Of a stretch of DNA of 29,889 nt, positions 24,306 to 29,889 are shown in pieces. The translations under genes were made by a program, and so were the position numbers. The notes beneath the pieces are model-generated. The model ran no database searches and had not been told where the DNA came from. It worked only from the letters and a program-made list of their open reading frames with translations. This DNA comes from Spirochaetota bacterium (lineage in GTDB: Bacteria > Spirochaetota > Spirochaetia > DTKZ01), in contig JAKQWJ010000269.1 in NCBI GenBank assembly GCA_029562045.1, forward strand, positions 1 to 29,889, read 5' to 3'. Each line of letters begins with the position of its first letter. Position 1 is the stretch's first letter.

Positions 24306-25019
24306 ATGAAGAAATTCGTGATCACCCTGACGGCGATCTGCATCGCCGTGGGCGCGCCTTTGTTCGCCCAAACGATCCAGGATGACTTTTCCGGGATGGG
24401 AGCCTGGAAACCCGCCTACGGCGCCTGGAAGGCGGATGGAAAGCTGACTCAGTCGAATCTCACAACGGGTCTCGCCCAGATCTATCGTCAGGTGCCCCAG
24501 TCCGGAGTCTACGAACTCGAGTTCACCGCCAAATACAAGGAAGGCGGCTACAAGGACCTCAAAGACGTCGCTATGGGCAAATACCACGCCGGTTTCGGCA
24601 TTCATATCGGGATAGACAAACCCGCCCCGTCCATATCCTGGGGCAACGGCAAATCCTACCTCCTCTGGTTCAACCTGGACACCACGGTCCCAAAAAACTC
24701 GGAGTATTACGGCCTCCGGGCGCAGGTGTATAAAAGCGACTCCAACTCCCGGATGAATCTGATGAAAGACTACAACGTGGAAATCCTGCCCCAGGATGTG
24801 GTGACGGCCAACCTGGACTACCTGGCCTACGACCTGAAGGTGCGGATGATCGTCAACACCAACGACGGGGAGATCCGGGTCTACGATCCCACGGTGGACA
24901 ATTACTATTACTACTTCACCCTGGACCCGAAAGTACTCCGGGCGGGGTCCTACGTCGCCTTCCGGACCAACCGGGTGGGCATAGCCTTCGACGATTTCAA
25001 GGTCACCAGGATCCGCTGA
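24306..25019 (+). CDS. Secreted protein, probable beta-sandwich, unknown function
   Basis: A 237-residue protein with a clear signal peptide: MKKF, a hydrophobic core ITLTAICIAVG and a likely cut after PLFA. The mature part starts QTIQDDFSGMGAWKPAYGAWKADGKL and ends VAFRTNRVGIAFDDFKVTRIR. The opening DDFSG-x-W and closing FDDFKV are typical of concanavalin-like (LamG, GH16-like or DUF1080-like) jelly-roll domains, often carbohydrate-binding. No catalytic pair can be pointed out. It is rich in Tyr and Asn, with a YYYYF run near residue 200. It has its own promoter, a strong AGGAGG and a terminator, so it is monocistronic and probably well expressed. Specific family not recognised. Confidence 0.85.
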   Translation: MKKFVITLTAICIAVGAPLFAQTIQDDFSGMGAWKPAYGAWKADGKLTQSNLTTGLAQIYRQVPQSGVYELEFTAKYKEGGYKDLKDVAMGKYHAGFGIHIGIDKPAPSISWGNGKSYLLWFNLDTTVPKNSEYYGLRAQVYKSDSNSRMNLMKDYNVEILPQDVVTANLDYLAYDLKVRMIVNTNDGEIRVYDPTVDNYYYYFTLDPKVLRAGSYVAFRTNRVGIAFDDFKVTRIR

Positions 25020-25044
25020 ACCTCCGCCTGACGCGGAGAGGGAG

Positions 25045-25078
25045 AAGGCCGTCTTCTTTCGAAGACGGCCTTTTTTTT
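25045..25078 (+). terminator. Rho-independent terminator
   Basis: A perfect 12-bp stem, AAGGCCGTCTTC / GAAGACGGCCTT, with loop TTTC, followed by a run of T to 25078. It starts 25 bases after the secreted protein stop codon and is the clearest terminator of the window. Confidence 0.95.
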
Positions 25079-25081
25079 CGG

Positions 25082-25362
25082 CCGCCAGCGGCCGGGAACG
25101 CCGACTCCCGGCCCTGCCCCCGGCCCCGGCCCTGCCCCCGGTCCCGGCCCTGCCCCCGGCCCCGGCCCCGTTGCCCGGTCCCGGCTCAGTTCCCCGGTCC
25201 CGGCTTAGTTCCCCGGTCCCGCCGCCCGCCCGCCGGATTCGTCCCCGTGCTCCCGGTCCTGCCGCCCGGCTCAGTTGCCCGGTCCCGCCGCCCGGCCTAG
25301 TTGCCCGGCCCTGTCACCCGCCCGCCGGATTCGCCCCGGGGACTCAGTCCCGCCGCCCGGCC
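25082..25362. repeat. Compound GC-rich tandem arrays between the secreted protein gene and ftsH
   Basis: No gene is visible. The left part repeats an 18-base unit, CTGCCCCCGGCCCCGGCC, about three times. The middle repeats a 19-base unit of the form TTCCCCGGTCCCGGCTTAG two to three times. The right part has dispersed copies of CCGCCCGCCCGCCGGATTCG and of GCCGCCCGG followed by CTCAG, CTAG or CTTAG. The last such copy contains the ftsH stop codon (complement of TCA 25363-25365). Confidence 0.85.
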
Positions 25363-27264
25363 TCAGGCGGGCTTTCCCACCAGAGCCAGAAACTCCTTCT
25401 CGTCGATGGTTTCCACCTCCAGCAGCCGGGAGGTGACCTTTTCCAGGAGATCCTTCTTCTCGCTGAGGAGATCGGTGACCCGTTTGTACCGGGACGCGAC
25501 GATGTCGGAGATCTCCTGGTCGATCTGGCTGTGGGTGGATTCGGAATAGTCCCGGTAGCCGCCCTGGGGTTCCGCCGCCATGCCCATGATCCCGGGCTGC
25601 CGGTGGTTCAGAGCCACGTTGCGGAACTTTTTGCTCATACCGTACTCGGTGACCATCCGCTTTGCGATGTCGCTGACCTTCACCAGGTCGTTGGCGGCGC
25701 CGGTGGATATGCGGCCGAAAACCAGCTCCTCCGCGGCCCGGCCTCCCAGCAGGGTGTCGATTCTGCCGTAGAGTTCCTCTTCGGTGAGAAGGTACTTGTC
25801 CTCCGTGGGGATCTGCAGAGTGTAGCCCAGGGCGCCGAAGCCCCGGGGAACGATGGTGATCTTCCGCACCGGGTCCGCCCCGGGAGTGAAGGCCGCCACC
25901 AGGGCATGGCCCGTTTCGTGGTAGGCCACGATCTTCTTCTGGTCCGGGCTGATGAGGCGGTTTTTCTTCTGTAAACCCGCGATGACCTTTTCGATGGCTT
26001 CGTGGAAATCCTCCTGCTCCACCTCGTCCCGGCCCCGCCGGACCGCCAGAATGGCCGCTTCGTTCACCAGGTTCGCCAGATCGGCGCCGACGAATCCGGG
26101 GGTGTCCCGGGCCACCAGCCGGAGGTCCACACTCTTCCCCAGCTTGACGTCCCGGGAGTGGATCCGCAGGATGGCCTCCCGCCCCTCCAGGTCGGGCCGG
26201 TCCACCAGGACCTGCCGGTCGAACCTCCCGGCCCGGAGGAGGGCCGCGTCCAGCACCTCCGGACGGTTCGTCGCCGCCAGGATGATGACCCCGGTGCGGG
26301 AATCGAAGCCGTCCATCTCCACCAGGAGCTGATTCAGGGTCTGCTCCCGCTCGTCGTTGCCCCCCAGGACATTGATCCTGCTTTTACCGATGGCGTCCAG
26401 CTCGTCGATGAAGATGATGCAGGGAGCCTTTTCCTGGGCCTGTTTGAAAAGATCCCGCACCCGGGCGGCCCCGACGCCCACGAACATCTCCACGAACTCG
26501 GAGCCGCTGATCCGGAAAAAGGGCACCCCCGCCTCTCCCGCCACGGCCTTGGCCAGAAGGGTCTTGCCCGTCCCGGGGGCTCCCACCAGCAGGACCCCCT
26601 TGGGGATCTTGCCGCCGATGGAGGTGTACTTCTGGGGGTTTTTCAGAAAATCCACCACCTCCATCAGCTCTTCCTTGGCTTCGTCCGCCCCGGCCACATC
26701 GGCGAACTGCACCCCCGTGTCGCCCTCGGCGATGATGGCCGCCCGGTTCTTGCCCAGAGTCAGGACATTCTGCCCCATGTTGCCCATGCGCTGGAAAAGC
26801 ACCCGCCAGATGAAGAAAATCATGAGGAGCGGGAAGGCCCAGGAGAGGAGGAAACTGGCGAAGGGGTTGGGCTTCTCCGAAATCCGGTGGTAGGTGACGC
26901 CCTTCTGATCCAGGAGCGCCACGAAGCCGGGATCGTCCACCGGAACGGTCCGGTAGGCGGTCTTTCGTCCATCCGCCTCGGAGGTGTAGCCGTGGTAATA
27001 GTTTTCCCCCATCTGGACCTGCCGGATTTCCCCGGACTCTATTTTTTTCTTGAAATCGCTGAACCCGATCAGCGAGTCAGGAACGGGCTGGTACAGGCTT
27101 TTAAAGATCATCATCACCAGAAGGGCCGCGATGAAGTACCACATCGAAAACTTGAACTGCCCCTTATTGGGCATGCGGAAAAGAGGGCCGAAGTGATCGG
27201 GTTCTTCGCAGTTGCCCTTTTCCCAGCAGCCCTTGTCATCCTTTTTGAGACTCTTTTTCGCCAT
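25363..27264 (-). CDS. ftsH: ATP-dependent zinc metalloprotease FtsH
   Basis: A 633-residue membrane-bound AAA protease that degrades membrane and regulatory proteins. It has transmembrane helices at about 40-57 and 137-157 around a periplasmic domain, Walker A GAPGTGKT (228-235), pore FVG near 261-263, Walker B FIDELD (285-290), arginine-finger region ATNRPEVLDAALLRAGRFDR (331-350) and the zinc site HETGH (449-453). The N-terminal cytoplasmic stretch of about 38 residues is longer than in E. coli and holds C13-x5-C19 followed by DH, a possible small metal or redox site (inference). AGGAG lies nine bases before ATG 27264. Stop codon lies inside the flanking repeat array. Confidence 0.97.
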   Translation of the reverse strand: MAKKSLKKDDKGCWEKGNCEEPDHFGPLFRMPNKGQFKFSMWYFIAALLVMMIFKSLYQPVPDSLIGFSDFKKKIESGEIRQVQMGENYYHGYTSEADGRKTAYRTVPVDDPGFVALLDQKGVTYHRISEKPNPFASFLLSWAFPLLMIFFIWRVLFQRMGNMGQNVLTLGKNRAAIIAEGDTGVQFADVAGADEAKEELMEVVDFLKNPQKYTSIGGKIPKGVLLVGAPGTGKTLLAKAVAGEAGVPFFRISGSEFVEMFVGVGAARVRDLFKQAQEKAPCIIFIDELDAIGKSRINVLGGNDEREQTLNQLLVEMDGFDSRTGVIILAATNRPEVLDAALLRAGRFDRQVLVDRPDLEGREAILRIHSRDVKLGKSVDLRLVARDTPGFVGADLANLVNEAAILAVRRGRDEVEQEDFHEAIEKVIAGLQKKNRLISPDQKKIVAYHETGHALVAAFTPGADPVRKITIVPRGFGALGYTLQIPTEDKYLLTEEELYGRIDTLLGGRAAEELVFGRISTGAANDLVKVSDIAKRMVTEYGMSKKFRNVALNHRQPGIMGMAAEPQGGYRDYSESTHSQIDQEISDIVASRYKRVTDLLSEKKDLLEKVTSRLLEVETIDEKEFLALVGKPA

Positions 27265-27320
27265 GGGGAATCACTCCTAATAATTTGATCCGCAGGGAAT
27301 ACTTTCACAGGGTCAGGGAC

Positions 27321-27329
27321 ACTATAGCA
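27321..27329 (-). promoter_or_regulatory. Extended -10 candidate for ftsH
   Basis: Minus strand TGC-TATAGT, about 57 bases before ATG 27264. The -35 is not convincing, which would fit an extended -10 promoter. The leader has AGGAG (27274-27278). No CIRCE element is seen. Confidence 0.4.
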
Positions 27330-27428
27330 TGTATTCGCCGCTCCGGCGAGTCCTCGCCGGGACGGGTTCCTCCAGCGCCCCGCCGCGCCGTCTGATGCAT
27401 AAATTTACGAAAACATCCGGAATATCAC

Positions 27429-27438
27429 CGAATATTCG
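27429..27438. promoter_or_regulatory. Palindrome upstream of the HAD promoter
   Basis: CGAATATTCG is a perfect 10-base palindrome within a locally AT-rich stretch (about 27395-27500), 33 bases before the -35 box. It may be an operator or an AT-rich upstream element; this is only a possibility. Confidence 0.25.
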
Positions 27439-27470
27439 TTAAATTATTGCATTTTTATTCTTTCAATCCC

Positions 27471-27499
27471 TTGTCCTTTTTTCCGTAAAATGTTTTAAT
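27471..27499 (+). promoter_or_regulatory. Promoter of HAD-gltA operon, leaderless geometry
   Basis: TTGTCC (27471-27476), 17-base spacer, TTTAAT (27494-27499), then GCCCCA and ATG 27506. An alternative -10, TAAAAT at 27486-27491, would leave a 14-base gap but a spacer of only 9. Confidence 0.6.
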
Positions 27500-27505
27500 G
27501 CCCCA

Positions 27506-28159
27506 ATGGTACGCCATCTTCTCATCGACCTGGACAATACCCTCTACCCGGCCTCCAGCGGCCTGGACAGGGAAATCGACCGGCTGATGACCCTCTTCGT
27601 CGCCCGGTATCTGCGGATCTCTTTCGAGGACGCCCAATATCTGCGCCGGACCAACGCGATCCCCTACGGCACCACCCTGCAGTGGCTTCGGATCGAATTC
27701 GGTTTTCACGACCTTGACGGCTACTTCGAGGCAGTGCATCCGAAAAATGTGGAGGACTACATCCCGGCGGATCCGCAGCTGCCCCGGATCCTGGATGCCA
27801 TAGACCTCCCCAAGGCCATCCTGACCAACTCGCCCCGGGAACATGCCGACCGTGTCCTGGCCCATCTGGGGGTGGCGGACCGCTTCTCCCGGGTGTTCGA
27901 CATCCGGCACAACCGTTTCCAGGGCAAACCCTACCAGGACACCTACCGGAACGTGGTGGCCGCCCTGGGCAGGAGGATCGACGAGGTCCTCTTCGTGGAC
28001 GACATGCCCCGCTATCTCCTCCCCTTCCGGGATCTGGGGGGACGGTGCCTTCTGGTGGACGAAGACGGCGGCGACGGTTCCGGCCTGGACGCCATTCGCC
28101 GCATCACGGAACTGGAAGATTTCCTGAAAACAACGTATTTCCTCGGGGGAGTGAAATGA
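27506..28159 (+). CDS. HAD-superfamily hydrolase, pyrimidine 5'-nucleotidase type
   Basis: A 217-residue HAD phosphatase. Motif I is LIDLDNTLYP with nucleophile D8 and acid D10, motif II is AILTNSPREHA, and motif IV is VLFVDDMPRYL. The DNTLYP variant and the size resemble the SDT1/PHM8-like pyrimidine 5'-nucleotidases. The natural substrate is unproven. It is translationally coupled to citrate synthase through a four-base ATGA overlap, an unusual partner. The promoter ends 6 bases before the ATG, so it is predicted leaderless, while gltA downstream uses a GGGGGAG site inside the end of this gene. Confidence 0.87.
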   Translation: MVRHLLIDLDNTLYPASSGLDREIDRLMTLFVARYLRISFEDAQYLRRTNAIPYGTTLQWLRIEFGFHDLDGYFEAVHPKNVEDYIPADPQLPRILDAIDLPKAILTNSPREHADRVLAHLGVADRFSRVFDIRHNRFQGKPYQDTYRNVVAALGRRIDEVLFVDDMPRYLLPFRDLGGRCLLVDEDGGDGSGLDAIRRITELEDFLKTTYFLGGVK

Positions 28160-29466
28160 ACGGACAACGAAAAACACTGAACAGCGCGGAACTGCGGTAC
28201 AACGGCCACACCATACAATTCCCCGTCTTCGAAGGGAGCATGGGAGAAAAGACCATGGATATCCGGGCCCTGCGGAAGGAAACCGGAATCCTCACCTACG
28301 ATCCCGGACTGATCAATACCGGGATCTGCACCAGCGACCTGACCTATGTGGACGGGGAAAAGGGCGTCCTGCTGCACCGGGGCTACAGCATCGAGGACCT
28401 GGCGGCGAACTGCCGGTTTCTCGAAGTGGCGTATCTCCTGATTTTCGGAAAGCTCCCCAATCCGGTGGAGCAGAAGAGCTTCTCCGAACTGATGAACCTG
28501 CATTCCATGATCCATGAGGACATGCAGCACTTCTTCCGCAATTATCCGGAAAAAGCCCATCCCATGGCGGTCCTCTCCGCCATGGTGGTGTCCCTCTCCT
28601 CGTTCTACCCCGAACTGGACCGGGAGTCCGCCACCGAGAGGATCGACAATACCGTCACCCGGCTCCTGTCCAAGATCAGGACCATCGCGGCCTTCTCCTA
28701 CAAGAAGTCCGTGGGGGAGCCCTTCGTGTATCCCAGCTACAAGCTGCGGTACTGCGCCAATTTCCTGAACATGATGTTCTCCTCCCCGGTCCGGGACTAT
28801 ACCGTGGACCCGGTGGTGGAGCGGGCGCTGAACCTGTTCCTGGTCCTCCACGCGGACCACGAACAGAACTGCTCCACCACGGTGGTCCGCACCGTGGGAA
28901 GCTCCGGTGCCAACCTCTACGCCTCCATCACTGCCGGGATCTGCGCCCTCTGGGGCCCCCTGCACGGGGGGGCCAACCAGGCGGTGATCGAAATGCTGGA
29001 GGAGGTCCTGTCCCAGGGCATGAGCGTCCGGGATGTCATCGAGTCGGCGAAGAGGAAGGAATCCAAGATCAGACTGATGGGCTTCGGCCACCGGGTGTAC
29101 AAGACCTACGATCCCCGGGCCAAAATCGCCAAGGAAGCCTGCAAAAATCTGCTGGAGCATCTGGGCCACCCCGACGACCCGCTTCTGGAGCTGGCCATGG
29201 CCCTGGAAGAGGCGGCGCTGAAGGACCCCTACTTCCAGGAGAAGCACCTCTACCCCAACGTGGACTATTACACCGGGATCGCCTACCGGGCCATGGGCAT
29301 CCCCACCAACATGTTCACCCTGCTCTTCGCCATGGGACGGCTGCCGGGATGGATCGCCCAGTGGCTGGAGAACAGCAGGGATGGGGAGCAGAAACTGATG
29401 CGGCCCCGGCAGGTGTACACCGGGGAAGTGGCCAACCGGGTCCTGCCCATCGGAGAAAGGGCCTAG
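28156..29466 (+). CDS. gltA: Citrate synthase
   Basis: A 436-residue enzyme condensing oxaloacetate and acetyl-CoA to citrate. The N-terminal FPVFEGSMGEKTMDIRALRKETGILTYDPGL is typical of bacterial GltA-type synthases. Visible active-site segments are HADHEQNCSTTVVR, GPLHGGANQAV and GFGHRVYKTYDPRAK, which contain the substrate-binding and catalytic His residues and Arg. C-terminal MRPRQVYTGE is also standard. ATG 28156 overlaps the HAD stop. No other TCA-cycle genes are in the window. It is the last clearly native-composition gene before the AT-rich right end. Confidence 0.96.
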   Translation: MNGQRKTLNSAELRYNGHTIQFPVFEGSMGEKTMDIRALRKETGILTYDPGLINTGICTSDLTYVDGEKGVLLHRGYSIEDLAANCRFLEVAYLLIFGKLPNPVEQKSFSELMNLHSMIHEDMQHFFRNYPEKAHPMAVLSAMVVSLSSFYPELDRESATERIDNTVTRLLSKIRTIAAFSYKKSVGEPFVYPSYKLRYCANFLNMMFSSPVRDYTVDPVVERALNLFLVLHADHEQNCSTTVVRTVGSSGANLYASITAGICALWGPLHGGANQAVIEMLEEVLSQGMSVRDVIESAKRKESKIRLMGFGHRVYKTYDPRAKIAKEACKNLLEHLGHPDDPLLELAMALEEAALKDPYFQEKHLYPNVDYYTGIAYRAMGIPTNMFTLLFAMGRLPGWIAQWLENSRDGEQKLMRPRQVYTGEVANRVLPIGERA

Positions 29467-29703
29467 GCCCCTCAGCCTTCTCCAGCGGGGATCCGCGGCG
29501 GACGCCCCGGCAGAGCACCGGCCCCCGGCGGGGAGCCGGTTCCCTGAGGGGAATCAGCTTCCGGAGGGCTGCTCCGGCCCGCGGCGGGGCGTCAGTTTCC
29601 GGCTCCTGAACGAGTGGAACTAGTTTTTCTGTGACGTTTCGAAGGATTACCTCGCCAGTGCCAGCGGGTTTAAACCGGAAATCTCCCAGCTAATGGCTGA
29701 TGG
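29467..29703. other. Intergenic stretch containing a base-composition boundary
   Basis: Up to about 29616 the sequence is GC-rich like the rest, including a short hairpin CCGGAG-GGCTG-CTCCGG near 29561-29577 without a T-run. From about 29617 it becomes AT-richer, with GGTTTAAACC (a 10-base palindrome) near 29668-29677. No gene, tRNA or clear attachment site is seen. Confidence 0.6.
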
Positions 29704-29889
29704 TCAATAACGGAACATAATCTCCGAATACTCCTCCGGTGTATCTACATCCAGCACCACCCCTGAATCATTAACTGGCAATTCTGCAGGTGGGCCAAAA
29801 ATGTCAAATACTTTTTGCATTGAGGCATTATGAGGAAAGTCTGGAATCTTTTTTATTAAATTGTAATCATCGGTGATATCCTTCCTAAA
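29704..29889 (-). CDS. C-terminal fragment of a MobA-like nucleotidyltransferase, runs off window
   Basis: Minus-strand frame open from the window edge to TGA 29704-29706, 61 residues. It reads KVFDIFGPPAELPVND and then SGVVLDVDTPEEYSEIMF. The (V/I)LD(I/V)DTPEEY ending is characteristic of MobA/MocA-like NTP transferases, such as molybdenum cofactor cytidylyltransferase-like proteins. The start is outside the window. Codon use (TTA, ATA, AAA, ATT) and overall composition are far more AT-rich than all other genes here, suggesting recent acquisition. The precise NTP and acceptor cannot be judged from the tail. Confidence 0.6.
   Translation of the reverse strand, partial: FRKDITDDYNLIKKIPDFPHNASMQKVFDIFGPPAELPVNDSGVVLDVDTPEEYSEIMFRY

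Noticed and set aside
27265..27360. Heat-shock operator (CIRCE) before ftsH
   Set aside because: No TTAGCACTC-N9-GAGTGCTAA-like inverted repeat is present.

Overview
This is a GC-rich (by eye around two thirds G+C), gene-dense bacterial segment with no phage, transposon, rRNA, tRNA or CRISPR array that I can see. The gene set suggests a spirochaete-like anaerobe: a long-form PPi-dependent phosphofructokinase, a giant fused acyl-CoA dehydratase activase, an HrpA-type DEAH helicase of the length seen in spirochaetes, the short RtcB variant and XpaC/TelA genes. The taxonomic call is inference from these families, not from a marker gene.

Layout. 1-8050 (+): a 1482-residue activase fusion, translationally coupled to a DUF1848 Fe-S protein, then an HrpA-like helicase. 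8224-10497: rtcB (-) divergent from a beta-propeller (NHL) gene (+) that carries an apparent near-terminal nonsense codon. 10775-12123 (-): a cysteine-rich ArsR regulator followed at once by aroB. 12245-16614: endonuclease III and three cyclic-di-GMP genes: a membrane PAS-GGDEF cyclase, a divergent membrane protein with a degenerate GGDEF that keeps an I-site-like RxxD, and a GGDEF-PilZ fusion at the end of an XpaC-TelA operon (18526 to 15496). 18687-20483 (+): PPi-phosphofructokinase with a basic low-complexity tail. 20488-23587 (-): an overlapping operon of iron-type alcohol dehydrogenase, EamA transporter and PfkB sugar kinase. 23723-25019 (+): dCMP deaminase and a secreted beta-sandwich-like protein with a clear terminator. 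25363-27264 (-): FtsH. 27506-29466 (+): HAD hydrolase coupled to citrate synthase. From about 29617 base composition falls sharply, and a nucleotidyltransferase gene fragment runs in from the right edge on the minus strand.

Two window-wide patterns stand out. First, several transcription units have a sigma70-type promoter whose -10 hexamer ends only 6-7 bases before the ATG, with no Shine-Dalgarno sequence. In five cases a TTG-type -35 lies exactly 17 bases upstream. This implies leaderless mRNAs, alongside other genes with normal leaders and good ribosome sites. Second, short GC-rich tandem arrays of differing units (11, 15, 18, 18/19 and 24 bp) occur both between genes, often touching a stop codon, and inside genes, where in-frame 6- and 5-codon repeats interrupt RtcB and the PfkB kinase.
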